The translations under genes and the position numbers were made by a program. Shown piece after piece: positions 8,651 through 17,202 of a stretch of 64,000 nt of DNA. Position 1 is the stretch's first letter, and the number at the start of each line of letters is the position of its first letter. A model generated the notes under the pieces. That model was given only the letters and a program-made list of their open reading frames with translations, searched no databases and was not told where the DNA came from. The DNA comes from Fen-183 sp036504335 (GTDB lineage: Bacteria > Acidobacteriota > Thermoanaerobaculia > UBA5066), in NCBI GenBank assembly GCA_036504335.1, contig DASXVJ010000020.1, positions 294,008 to 358,007 of the forward strand, read 5' to 3'.

Positions 8651-10219
8651 TCACGGAAAACGGCGGGCGAGATCGGCCTCGCGCGCGACGACGTCCAGCT
8701 CGGCGGCGCGGACCGCGTCGGAAAAGGCGGCGGCCGCGGGGGAACGCATCCGGCCGCGAACGGGGGGGCGGCAACATGCGGGCGGCTCCTTCATCCAGCG
8801 GTCGAGGACCTCACGGACGTCGACGCCCGTGGCGCCCCGGAAGATTGCGGGAAGGTCTTCGGTCCGGAACGGCTGCGGCGCCTTCAGGAGGGCCCGCAGC
8901 CCGTCTCTCAGGCTCATCGTCCCGCCGGTCGCCGCCCGGATCCTCTCGTCCATCTCGGCCGCCATGAGCGACCCGCGGGCGAACGTGCTCATCCCGATCC
9001 GGAAGTCGGCCGAGTACAGGAACGAGGCGGACCGCGAGAGCCCGGCGAGCGGCATCCGTCGGACGAACGGCGGCGCCTCGTCGAGGATCGCCCTCAGCCG
9101 CGCGAGCGTGCGCGCGCGAAACGCGGCGCCCTCGGCGGACGGCATCCCGTCCGCGAGCGCCTGGACCGCGGCGTAACGGCCGAAGCCCTCGTTGAACCAG
9201 ATCGTGTCGATCACGGGCGGCGCCTCCCACGTGTGCGGGAAGTAGCCGGCGCCGTACGCGCGCTTGGGGATCCAGCTGTGCGCCATGTGGTGCGCATAGT
9301 TCACGAGCGTCCGTTCGCGCGCGTCGGCGCCGGTCCGAGCCGTCGTCGCGCGCTCGAGGGAGAGGCTGAACGTCCCGCTGTCGACGTGCTCCTGGCTGAA
9401 GCCGTATCCGTGGCCCGCGAGCGGCGTCAGGAGCTCGAGCTGCACCGTGTACTGCCGGATCGGAGCGTCGCCGAAGTACGCCTGGACGCGATCCAGCGCC
9501 GTGCGCGCGAGCGCGCTCTCGAGGGGAAGGTCGGACTCGCCCTCGACGTAGGCCGCGAAGACGAGCGGGATCGTGCCCGCGAGGCGGGAGACCTTCAGGG
9601 CCGGACCCATGAGGACCTGCGAGTCCGCGAGCGTGTCGTAGTCGGGCGCCCGCGCGGAGGCCCTGCCGGCGGGTGCGGGCACGGCGGGCGCCAGCGTCGC
9701 GAGGACGGGCCAGCCCTCCGGCGCCCGGACCTCGAGGGACGCGGGCCGCCGCTCCTCGCCGTCCACGTACCCGAAGACGGAGTACCCGAGGAAACCCGCG
9801 TAACGCGGCCGGACCTTCGAGGCCGCGACGGCGTCGTGGATCTCGCGTTCCATGCGCGCGACGTCGACCTCGTAGGCCACGCGCGCGACGCGCTCGCCGG
9901 CCTTTCCGAGGGCCCAGCGTGGGCCGTACGCGTCGCGAAGGACGGCGAGAGCCGTTCCGTCCGGCGAGAAGCCCTTCACGTTCTCGACGGCGCCGTCGTA
10001 CAGCACGAAGCTGTAGCCGCCCGGGTAGTTGCGCGGCACGACGAGGGCGGCCGGGGCGGGCACGGGAACGGGGAGCGCGATCTCGACGCGGATCCGGCCC
10101 GAGGCCGCGCCGGTCGCGTCGAGGACGTATGCGACGGCGTCTTCCGCCCTCGAGGGATGCGGAGTCGCGCCGAAGAGGACGGCGAGGGCGAACGCGGCGC
10201 CGGGCGCGCGGGTGCTCAA
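8651..10219 (-). CDS. M61-like (glycyl aminopeptidase family) protein with altered HExxH motif
   Basis: A 522-residue secreted protein. The start is TTG 10219, overlapping the amidase stop as TTGA; the leader LSTRAPGAAFALAVLFGATP ends at a plausible HPSRA cleavage site. The architecture (beta-rich N-terminus, gluzincin-type centre, helical C-terminus) and the late motif DTIWFNEGFGRY match the M61 family. The zinc helix, however, reads YAHHMAHSW: His310 and His314 are kept as ligands and Glu344 in NEGF is the third, but the catalytic Glu of HExxH is His311. I checked this at the codons (cac cac atg gcg cac). The protein may be an inactive or repurposed peptidase that still binds metal. It is translationally coupled to the amidase gene. 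Confidence 0.75.
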   Translation of the reverse strand: MSTRAPGAAFALAVLFGATPHPSRAEDAVAYVLDATGAASGRIRVEIALPVPVPAPAALVVPRNYPGGYSFVLYDGAVENVKGFSPDGTALAVLRDAYGPRWALGKAGERVARVAYEVDVARMEREIHDAVAASKVRPRYAGFLGYSVFGYVDGEERRPASLEVRAPEGWPVLATLAPAVPAPAGRASARAPDYDTLADSQVLMGPALKVSRLAGTIPLVFAAYVEGESDLPLESALARTALDRVQAYFGDAPIRQYTVQLELLTPLAGHGYGFSQEHVDSGTFSLSLERATTARTGADARERTLVNYAHHMAHSWIPKRAYGAGYFPHTWEAPPVIDTIWFNEGFGRYAAVQALADGMPSAEGAAFRARTLARLRAILDEAPPFVRRMPLAGLSRSASFLYSADFRIGMSTFARGSLMAAEMDERIRAATGGTMSLRDGLRALLKAPQPFRTEDLPAIFRGATGVDVREVLDRWMKEPPACCRPPVRGRMRSPAAAAFSDAVRAAELDVVAREADLARRFP

Positions 10220-11622
10220 ACCGGCGGCCTCTTCCGATGCCACTCGGTCCGCGCCTGCACGGCGGTCCCGAGCGCGACGAGCCTCTCGTCCGAGAACGCC
10301 CGTCCCGTGAACTGGAACGCCGTCGGGAGTCCGTTCTCGCCGAAGCCGTTCGGCACGACGAGAGCGGGCTGGCCGGCGAGGTTCCCGGCGCCGATGACGC
10401 CCGGCCCGCCGCTGATGCCCGGATAGACCTTGTCGAAATCCGGGCCGATCGGGTACGAGACCGTCGCGCGCGCGGGCGACACGAGCGCGTCGAACTTCGC
10501 GTAGAGCGCGTCGAGCGCCTTCTTCATGGGCGCCCTCAGGCGCATGGCCTGGATGTAATCCACCGCGAGGACCATCGAGGCGGCGTAGCCGCCCCAGCGA
10601 TCGTTCGGGACCTTCAGCTCCCTCGCGCGGCCGCTCTCGACGAGGTCGCGGAACGCGCTCGCGCCCTCGGCGGCCACGATCGTCCCGACCGCCGGGCCGT
10701 ACGGGAAGTCCGGGAACTCGACGTCCGGGACGACGTCGCAGAACGTCCCGAGCACCTTCAGGGACTCCTCGAAGTTCTTCCGAACCTCGGGCTGCGCCTT
10801 CTCGAACGAGCCCTTGATGACGCCGATCCGCGCGCGCTTCGACTTCGCGGACGGCGGCGCCGGGCGGAACGGGCGGTTCACGGAGGTCGCGTCTCTCGGA
10901 TCTTTGCCCGCGATCGCGGCCATCACGAGGCCGCAGTCCTCCGCGCTCCGGCACATGGGGCCGAGCTTGTCGAGCGTCCAGCAGAGCGCCATCGCCCCGT
11001 GCCGGCTCACGCGTCCGTACGTCGGCCGGAGGCCCGTGACGCCGGAGAACGCGCAGGGCGTCACGATGGAACCGGACGTCTCCGAGCCGATCGAGAACGC
11101 GACGAGGCCCGCGGCCGTGGCGGCGCCGGGGCCCGAGGACGAGCCGCCGGACCAGAACTCCGTGTTCCACGGCGTGCGGCCCGGGCCCGTGAAGGACGCG
11201 TCCGCGTTGTTGTAGCCGAACCCGCCCGCGAGCTCGACCATCGCGAGCTTCGCGACGAGGACGGCGCCGGCGTCGCGGAGCCTCGTGACGACGGTGGCGT
11301 CGAAGTCGAAGACCTGGTCGCGGAACGGCTGCGCGCCCCACGTCGTCGGGATGCCTTTCGTCGCGAGGAGGTCCTTTACTCCGTACGGGATCCCGTGGAG
11401 AGGGCCGCGCCACGTCCCGGCCGCGATCTCGGCCTCGGCGGCCTTCGCCTCCTTGAGGGCGAGGTCGCGGGTCACGGTGACGACCGCGCCGAGCTTCGGA
11501 CCGATCCGCTCGAGGCGCTCGAGGGTGCCCTCGGCGAGCGCGACGGGCGAGAGCTGTCGCGACTTGAGCTTCTGAGACAGCTCCCGGACGGAAAGAAAGA
11601 ATACGGATTCTTCGAGGGTCAT
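10216..11622 (-). CDS. Amidase signature family hydrolase (GatA-like)
   Basis: A 468-residue member of the amidase signature family, which hydrolyses C-N amide bonds with a Ser-cisSer-Lys triad. The catalytic Lys is in GIPYGVKDLLATKG, the Gly/Ser loop is WSGGSSSGPGAATAAG and the nucleophile segment is GSETSGSIVTPCAFSG. No gatB or gatC lies nearby, so it is more likely a catabolic or detoxifying amidase than the tRNA amidotransferase subunit. It has no signal sequence of its own. The start ATG overlaps the stop of a small Tat-leader protein (ATGA) and its stop overlaps the M61-like start. Its first codons overlap a weak match to the dispersed repeat core (11606-11627). Confidence 0.9.
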   Translation of the reverse strand: MTLEESVFFLSVRELSQKLKSRQLSPVALAEGTLERLERIGPKLGAVVTVTRDLALKEAKAAEAEIAAGTWRGPLHGIPYGVKDLLATKGIPTTWGAQPFRDQVFDFDATVVTRLRDAGAVLVAKLAMVELAGGFGYNNADASFTGPGRTPWNTEFWSGGSSSGPGAATAAGLVAFSIGSETSGSIVTPCAFSGVTGLRPTYGRVSRHGAMALCWTLDKLGPMCRSAEDCGLVMAAIAGKDPRDATSVNRPFRPAPPSAKSKRARIGVIKGSFEKAQPEVRKNFEESLKVLGTFCDVVPDVEFPDFPYGPAVGTIVAAEGASAFRDLVESGRARELKVPNDRWGGYAASMVLAVDYIQAMRLRAPMKKALDALYAKFDALVSPARATVSYPIGPDFDKVYPGISGGPGVIGAGNLAGQPALVVPNGFGENGLPTAFQFTGRAFSDERLVALGTAVQARTEWHRKRPPV

Positions 11623-11981
11623 GAGGGCCTCCCCTCGAGTTCGGCCGTGAAGATGACGTCAGGCTCGTCCCCGTTGGCGAGCGGCGTCTTCTTCATCGTC
11701 TCCGCGCCTTTGAGCCTCCCGTCGATGGCCTTCGCGATCTGGCCGAGCTGCTCGCCCGAGAGGTTCTTGCCCCAGCGGATCCGGACGACTTCCGTGAGCG
11801 CCTCTGCGACCGACGAGGGAGCCTCAGGCGTGGGGACCGGCGTCGGGGCGGGCGTCGCCGCGGTCGGGGGCGCCGCGGTCTGACCGAGGGCGGCGGCCGG
11901 GAGAAGCGCGGGCGCCGCGGCCGCCGCCGCGAGTGCCCTCGCGAACGCTCGTCGCGAGGTCGTAGGGGGGCGGTCGGGCAT
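11619..11981 (-). CDS. Small twin-arginine-leader protein, unknown function
   Basis: A 120-residue protein starting at ATG 11981, supported by GGAGG nine bases upstream; a longer start at 12050 is possible but has no such site. The N-terminus MPDRPPTTSRRAFARAL has an SRRAF twin-arginine motif followed by an Ala-rich hydrophobic region, so it would be exported folded. A Thr/Pro/Ala linker (APTPVPTPEAP) leads to a helical domain of about 60 residues (VAEALTEVVRIRWGKNL onwards). I do not recognise the domain. Small Tat proteins of this form often accompany a larger catalytic partner; here the gene is translationally coupled to the amidase, which makes a secreted partner or subunit plausible but unproven. 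Confidence 0.65.
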   Translation of the reverse strand: MPDRPPTTSRRAFARALAAAAAAPALLPAAALGQTAAPPTAATPAPTPVPTPEAPSSVAEALTEVVRIRWGKNLSGEQLGQIAKAIDGRLKGAETMKKTPLANGDEPDVIFTAELEGRPS

Positions 11982-12024
11982 TTTCTTCGCCTCCTTCGTC
12001 GGAATTTCCGTTTTCGAATCTATC

Positions 12025-12053
12025 TTGATTCGCCGCGCGTCGCTCTCCATACT
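12025..12053 (+). promoter_or_regulatory. Candidate sigma-70-type promoter for leader ORF and gltB
   Basis: TTGATT (12025-12030) and CATACT (12048-12053) are separated by 17 bases; each matches the consensus hexamers at four of six positions. A start site about seven bases later would place the leader ORF ATG (12063) almost at the 5' end of the transcript. This is the only AT-rich patch in the gap between the divergent small Tat gene and gltB. Confidence 0.4.
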
Positions 12054-12062
12054 CCGCGCGTC

Positions 12063-12167
12063 ATGACGTCCCGCACGTTCGCCCTCATCGCGTCGACCCT
12101 TACCGGGGATGAGGCCATTCGCCTCGTCCTCGTCAAGCGCACGCGGGCTGGCGGGCGAGGGGATTAG
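12063..12167 (+). CDS. Candidate leader peptide for gltB attenuation (34 codons)
   Basis: The ORF starts MTSRTFALIASTLTGDEAI, then RLVLVKRTRAGGRGD and a TAG stop. Eight of 34 codons are Leu/Ile/Val, including a CTC GTC CTC GTC run at codons 21-24; Thr and Arg occur five times each. Within codons 27-30 lies GCGGGCT (12143-12149), complementary to AGCCCGC (12194-12200) in the 5' arm of the following terminator; a second GCGGGC (12151-12156) could also pair. A ribosome paused before these codons would favour the alternative pairing, one that reaches the stop codon would mask it. This is the layout of amino-acid attenuation. There is no clear ribosome binding site, consistent with a nearly leaderless message. 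Confidence 0.45.
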   Translation: MTSRTFALIASTLTGDEAIRLVLVKRTRAGGRGD

Positions 12168-12191
12168 CCGAGAAAGGCGAACGGAACCCCC

Positions 12192-12220
12192 AAAGCCCGC
12201 TCATCCGAGCGGGCTTTTTC
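12192..12220 (+). terminator. Intrinsic terminator / attenuator hairpin upstream of gltB
   Basis: A perfect 11-base-pair stem (AAAGCCCGCTC, loop ATCC, GAGCGGGCTTT) is followed by a run of T. It sits 37 bases before the gltB start and after the leader ORF, so it would end transcription before gltB unless prevented. Part of the 5' arm can alternatively pair with sequence inside the leader ORF. Confidence 0.8.
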
Positions 12221-12256
12221 GTTTCAGGGGCACTAAGAATGAAGGAAGGAGCCCGG

Positions 12257-15200
12257 ATGCCCGAGGGCGACGTGGGAGGACGGAGACGCTGGACGGACGG
12301 GGTCGACGCCGGTCGAAACCCGTACCGCGAATACGACGCCTGCGGCGTCGGCTTCGTCGCGCACCCGCGCCAGTCCTCGCACCGCGTCCTGCGCCTCGCG
12401 CTGGGCGGCCTCTCCCGCGTGGCTCATCGGGGCGCGACGGGGAGCGACCGGACGGGCGACGGCGCCGGCATCCTGACCCGCATTCCGGAGCCGATTTTCC
12501 GGCGCGACGCCGCCCGGCGCGGGATCGCCCTCGCCGAGGGCGCGCCCGTCGGCGTCGGGACGTTCTTCTTCCCACGCGGCGCCGAGGAGAAATCGGCCGC
12601 GCTCGTCGAGAAGACGCTCTCGGACGAGGGCCTGCCGTTCGCGGGCTGGCGCGACGTGCCGGTCCGGACGGGCCGCCTCGGGGGCTGGGCCGAGACGTCG
12701 CGGCCGTCCGTGGTGCACGCGCTCCTCGCGCCGCCCCCGGAAGCCGACGCCGACGAGTGGGAGCGCCGGCTCTACCTCGCGGGCCGCGTCGCGGCGCGCC
12801 GCGCCCGGGCCGAGGGGCTCGACGGCTTCTGGGTGGTGTCGATCTCCCACCGCACTCTCGTCTACAAGGCGCTCCTCACGGGCACGGAGCTGAAGGCGTT
12901 CTACCCGGACCTCGAGGACCCCGACTACGCGACGAGCGTCGCCGTCTTCCACCAGCGCTACTCGACGAACACGCTCCCGAGCTGGGCGCTCGCGCAGCCG
13001 TTCCACCTCCTCGCGCACAACGGGGAGATCAACACGCTCTGGGGCAACCGCAACGCGATGCGCGCGCGCGAGCCCGAGCTCGCCTCGCCGGTCTGGGGCG
13101 ACCGGCTCCAGCGCCTTCTCCCGGTCCTCACGGACGAGGGCAGCGACTCGACGAGCCTCGACGAGGCGCTCGAGCTCCTCGTGCGCTCGGGGCGCGACCC
13201 GCTCCACGCCCTCACGATGCTCATTCCGGACGCGCCGCAGGGCCACCTGCCCGAGGCGCTCCGCGCGTTCTACGACTTCCACGCAGGCCTCGTCGAGCCG
13301 TGGGACGGGCCCGCCGCCGTCGCGTTCACGGACGGGATCGTCGCGGGCGCCCACCTCGACCGTTCCGGCCTCAGGCCCCTGCGCTGGAAGATCGCGGACG
13401 ACGGCCACGTCGCCGCCGCGTCCGAGGCGGGCATCGTGGACCTCGATCACGAGCACGTCGTCGCGAGCGGCCGCCTCGGCCCCGGCGAGACGATCGCGGT
13501 CGACACGGCGACGGGCGAGATCCTCCTCGACACGGACGTGAAATCGCGCCTTGCGCTGCGCCGCCCGTGGGGGGACTGGGCGGGCCGCCACGTCCGGCAC
13601 GTGACTCCTTCGCCGCGTCCCCGGGAGGCCCTGCCGGAACCCGAGCTCCTGCTCCGGCAGGCGGCGCACGGGTGGGGTGTGGAGGACCTGCGCTACGTCC
13701 TCGCGCCGTCGGCGGCCGGGCAGGAGCCCGTCTTCTCGATGGGCGACGACGCGCCGATCCCGCCGCTCTCGAAGTCCCCCCAGCCGCTCTACGCGTTCTT
13801 CCGCCAGCGTTTCGCGCAGGTCACGAACCCGCCCATCGACTCTCTGCGCGAGACGGCGGTCATGTCGCTGCGCATGGACCTCGGGCGCGGCGGCTCGCTG
13901 CTCCTCGAGGAGCCGGGCGACGCGCACTTCCTGAGCCTCGAGCATCCCGTCCTCCTCGAGGACGACGCGGCCGCGATTCGCGCGGCCGCCGAGTTCGGGC
14001 CCGTCGTTCTCGACGCGACGTGGGAGGCGGACTCCGGCGCCGAGGGTCTCGTCGCCGCCCTCGACGCCCTCGCGGCTCGCGCGGAGGACGCCGTGCGCGC
14101 GGGCGCGGAGATCCTCGTGATCACGGACAAGGGGATGACGCGGGAGCGCGCGGCGATCCCGGCGCTCCTCGCGCTCGGCGCCGTGCGCGAGCACCTGTTG
14201 CGCGCCGGGCTCCGCTACCGCGTCGGCCTCGTCGTGGAGGCCGGCGACGCGCGCGACGTCCACCACCTGGCGGTGCTTCACGGGTTCGGCGCCGAGGCGG
14301 TGCACCCATGGCTCGCGCTCGCCTCGGTCCGCGCTCTCGCGGCGAAGGACGGGATCGAGGGCGACGCGGCGTCGGCGTTCCGCGCGTCGGCGGAGAAGGG
14401 CCTGAGGAAGGTCCTCGCGAAAATGGGGATCTCGGCGCTGTCGTCCTACTGCGGCGGGCAGGTGTACGACGCGCTCGGCCTCGGTCGCGAGGTCATGGAG
14501 AAGTGTTTCCGCGGCACGGCGTCGCCGCTCTCCGGCCTCGGCTTCGCCGAGATCGCGGAGGACACGCTCGCCGTGCATCGCGCGGCGTGGGACGGCGCGG
14601 CGCTGCCGGACCACGGCCGCGTGCGGTATCGCAGGGACGCCGAGGAGCACGCGTGGGCGCCGCCCGTCGTCGTCTCGCTCCAGAAGGCCGCGAAGGGCTC
14701 GGAGGAGGCGTGGGCGGAGTTCCGGACGAAGGCGGGCGCGCGGGCCCCGTCCGTCCCGCGCGACCTGGTCGGCTTCGCTCCGGCGGCGCCCGTCGGCGTC
14801 GAAGAGGTCGAGGCCGCCTCCGAGATCGCGAAGCGCTTCATCGTGTCGGCGATGTCGCTCGGGGCGCTCTCGCCAGAGGCGCACGAGACGCTCGCGATCG
14901 CGATGAACCGCCTCGGCGCGCGCTCGAACTCGGGCGAGGGCGGCGAGGACCCCGCGACGTGGACGGGCACGGGCGCCGAGCGGAGGGACAACAGGATCAA
15001 GCAGGTGGCCTCCGCGCGGTTCGGCGTCACGGCGGAGTACCTCGTGCGCGCCGACGAGCTGGAGATCAAGGTCGCGCAGGGCGCCAAGCCGGGGGAGGGC
15101 GGCCAGCTGCCCGCGCACAAGAACTCGCCCCTCATCGCGCGCCTCAGGCACGCCGTCCCGGGCATCGCCCTCATCTCGCCGCCCCCGCATCACGACATCT

Positions 15201-16756
15201 ACTCGATCGAGGACCTCGCGCAGCTCATCCACGACCTGAAGGAGGTCAACCCGAAGGCGCGAATCGGCGTGAAGCTCGTGTCGGAGGCCGGCGTCGGGCG
15301 CGTCGCGGCCGGCGTCGCGAAGGCGTTCGCCGACTACGTCCTCATCGCCGGGCACTCGGGCGGCACGGGAGCCTCGCCGCTCTCGTCCATCAAGCACGCG
15401 GGCTCGCCGTGGGAGCTCGGGCTGGCCGAGACGCAGCAGGCGCTCGTCGAGAACGGCCTCAGGCGCCGGATCGAGGTGCGCGTGGACGGCGGCCTCAGGA
15501 CCGCGCAGGACGTCGTGATCGCCGCCTGCCTCGGCGCCGAAGCGTTCGGGTTCGGGACCGCGCCGCTCGTGGCGGCCGGCTGCGCGATGGCGCGCCAGTG
15601 CCACCTGAACACGTGCCCGACCGGCATCGCGACGCAGCGCGAGGACCTCCGGAAGAAGTACCGCGGGACGCCCGAGGCCGTGATGGCGTACTTCCTCCAC
15701 CTTGCCGAGGACGTGCGCGAGATCCTCGCCTCCCTCGGCGCGCGCACGATCGACGAGATCGTCGGCCGCGCGGACATGCTCCAGCGCGTGGACCGGCCGG
15801 AATCGGCCCGGTCGCGCCTCCTCGATCTGTCGCTTCTCCTGCAGCGGGCGGGCGACGAGACGTCGCCGCGCCGGAGGATGCAGCTCCGGAACGACCGCCC
15901 GCGCACCGGGCCGCAGTTCCCGTCCCTGGACAGCGAGCTCGCGCCGCACATCGCCGTCAGCCTCGGGACCGGCCGGGCGTACTCCGGCACGTTCGAGGTG
16001 CGCAACCACAACCTGTCGGTGGGCGCGCACCTTTCCGGTGAGCTCGTGAGGACGTTCGGGTCGCTCCCGCCGGGCGCCGTGCGCCTCAAGTTCCGCGGCC
16101 CGGCGGGGCAGAGCTTCGGGGCGTTCGCGATCCGCGGCCTGACGCTCGAGCTCGAGGGCGAGGCGAACGACGGCGTCGGGAAGGGCCTCTCGGGAGGCGA
16201 AATCGTGATCCGGCCCTATCCGCGCGCCGGATACATCGCGCGGGCGCGGGAGCAGGCCCTCCTCGGCAACGCCGCGCTGTATGGCGCGACGGCCGGGCGG
16301 CTCCTCGCCGCGGGGCGCGCGGGCGACCGCTTCGCGGTGCGCAACTCGGGCGCCGTCGCGGTCGTCGAAGGCGTCGGCGCCCACGGCTGCGAGTACATGA
16401 CGGGAGGAACAGTCGTCGTCCTCGGGAAGACGGGCGCCAACTTCGGCGCCGGGATGACGAACGGCCTCGCCTTCGTCCTGGACGAGGACACGCTGTTTGC
16501 GACGCGCTGCAACACGGAGCTCGTCACGGTCGACGCGCTCTCGCCTGCGGACGACGCGACGCTCGTGCCGCTCCTCGTCGCGCACGCCGAACGGACGGGC
16601 AGCGCGATCGCCCGGACGATCCTGTCCGGCTGGCCGGCGGCCCGTTCGGCGTTCCGCCGCGTGACGCCGAAGCCGGCTCCCGCGCTCGCGCAGCCGGCCC
16701 CGCGGACCGTCGCGGCGGGCGCCGAGGAGAAACCGACCCTCGCCCGCCCGGCGTAG
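12257..16756 (+). CDS. gltB: Glutamate synthase large subunit
   Basis: Converts glutamine plus 2-oxoglutarate to two glutamates. The 1,499-residue length is normal. I chose ATG 12257 because AGGAG lies five bases upstream; ATG 12239 lacks one. The N-terminal nucleophile Cys29 (YDACGVGFVA) is exposed after propeptide removal and begins the glutaminase domain. A central domain, then the FMN-binding synthase domain (SNSGEGGEDPATW, GQLPAHKNSP, GHSGGTGASPLSSIKHAG) follow, and the 3Fe-4S cysteines are in CHLNTCPTGIATQ. The C-terminal beta-helix has the GGTVVVLGKTGANFGAGM repeats. No gltD small subunit is present in the window, so the electron donor subunit must be elsewhere or be replaced by ferredoxin. 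Expression may be controlled by the leader/terminator upstream. Confidence 0.97.
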   Translation: MPEGDVGGRRRWTDGVDAGRNPYREYDACGVGFVAHPRQSSHRVLRLALGGLSRVAHRGATGSDRTGDGAGILTRIPEPIFRRDAARRGIALAEGAPVGVGTFFFPRGAEEKSAALVEKTLSDEGLPFAGWRDVPVRTGRLGGWAETSRPSVVHALLAPPPEADADEWERRLYLAGRVAARRARAEGLDGFWVVSISHRTLVYKALLTGTELKAFYPDLEDPDYATSVAVFHQRYSTNTLPSWALAQPFHLLAHNGEINTLWGNRNAMRAREPELASPVWGDRLQRLLPVLTDEGSDSTSLDEALELLVRSGRDPLHALTMLIPDAPQGHLPEALRAFYDFHAGLVEPWDGPAAVAFTDGIVAGAHLDRSGLRPLRWKIADDGHVAAASEAGIVDLDHEHVVASGRLGPGETIAVDTATGEILLDTDVKSRLALRRPWGDWAGRHVRHVTPSPRPREALPEPELLLRQAAHGWGVEDLRYVLAPSAAGQEPVFSMGDDAPIPPLSKSPQPLYAFFRQRFAQVTNPPIDSLRETAVMSLRMDLGRGGSLLLEEPGDAHFLSLEHPVLLEDDAAAIRAAAEFGPVVLDATWEADSGAEGLVAALDALAARAEDAVRAGAEILVITDKGMTRERAAIPALLALGAVREHLLRAGLRYRVGLVVEAGDARDVHHLAVLHGFGAEAVHPWLALASVRALAAKDGIEGDAASAFRASAEKGLRKVLAKMGISALSSYCGGQVYDALGLGREVMEKCFRGTASPLSGLGFAEIAEDTLAVHRAAWDGAALPDHGRVRYRRDAEEHAWAPPVVVSLQKAAKGSEEAWAEFRTKAGARAPSVPRDLVGFAPAAPVGVEEVEAASEIAKRFIVSAMSLGALSPEAHETLAIAMNRLGARSNSGEGGEDPATWTGTGAERRDNRIKQVASARFGVTAEYLVRADELEIKVAQGAKPGEGGQLPAHKNSPLIARLRHAVPGIALISPPPHHDIYSIEDLAQLIHDLKEVNPKARIGVKLVSEAGVGRVAAGVAKAFADYVLIAGHSGGTGASPLSSIKHAGSPWELGLAETQQALVENGLRRRIEVRVDGGLRTAQDVVIAACLGAEAFGFGTAPLVAAGCAMARQCHLNTCPTGIATQREDLRKKYRGTPEAVMAYFLHLAEDVREILASLGARTIDEIVGRADMLQRVDRPESARSRLLDLSLLLQRAGDETSPRRRMQLRNDRPRTGPQFPSLDSELAPHIAVSLGTGRAYSGTFEVRNHNLSVGAHLSGELVRTFGSLPPGAVRLKFRGPAGQSFGAFAIRGLTLELEGEANDGVGKGLSGGEIVIRPYPRAGYIARAREQALLGNAALYGATAGRLLAAGRAGDRFAVRNSGAVAVVEGVGAHGCEYMTGGTVVVLGKTGANFGAGMTNGLAFVLDEDTLFATRCNTELVTVDALSPADDATLVPLLVAHAERTGSAIARTILSGWPAARSAFRRVTPKPAPALAQPAPRTVAAGAEEKPTLARPA

Positions 16757-16757
16757 A

Positions 16758-17180
16758 GTGGGCGTGGTGCGCGCCCGGTTCCTCGCCTTCGCCCTCGTTC
16801 TTTCGGCGGCCGCGCGCGGGGAGGAACCCATGACCCGACTGAAGGCCTGCCCGGCGACGCCGAACTGCGTCCTGTCCACGGCGCCGGACGAGGCTCACCG
16901 CATCGCGCCGTTCCCGTTCACCGGCGACTCGGCCGAGGCCCTCGCGCGCGTGAAGGCGGCGGCGCTCTCCTTCCCCCGGACGAGAGTCGCGGAGGAGGCG
17001 CCGGGATACGTCCACGTCACGTTCACGAGCGCGGTCTTCCGCTTCGTGGACGACGTGGAGTTCGAGGCGGACGAGGCCGCGAAGGTGATCCGCGTGCGCT
17101 CGGCCTCGCGGGTCGGGCGCTCGGACTTCGGCGTGAACCGCAAGCGTGTGGAGGCCATCCGGGCGAAGCTCGGGGGCTGA
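16758..17180 (+). CDS. DUF1499 family protein
   Basis: A 140-residue protein with a signal-like N-terminus (VRARFLAFALVLSAAARG). The body has the DUF1499 pattern: KACPATPNCVLSTAPDE near the start, PRTRVAEEAPGYVHVTFTS and FRFVDDVEFEAD in the middle and RSASRVGRSDFGVNRKRVE at the end. The family has no established function. It starts (GTG 16758; later GTGs at 16764 and 16767 are possible) one base after the gltB stop and is probably co-transcribed with it. It converges on the serine hydrolase-NamZ gene. Confidence 0.85.
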   Translation: MGVVRARFLAFALVLSAAARGEEPMTRLKACPATPNCVLSTAPDEAHRIAPFPFTGDSAEALARVKAAALSFPRTRVAEEAPGYVHVTFTSAVFRFVDDVEFEADEAAKVIRVRSASRVGRSDFGVNRKRVEAIRAKLGG

Positions 17181-17202
17181 CGGCGCGGCCGCCGGCCGGG
17201 CT

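Noticed and set aside
11606..11627. Possible repeat copy (GATTCTTCGAGGGTCATG) at the amidase start
   Set aside because: Core match is imperfect, no purine tract of the usual form, and it overlaps the amidase start codon; kept only as a weak note in the amidase entry.
12109..16041. Very long open frame (1,310 codons) overlapping gltB in another frame
   Set aside because: Arg/Pro/Ala-rich composition without any domain; it is a shadow of gltB caused by high GC third positions. The same holds for the 1,548-codon antisense frame 12233-16879.
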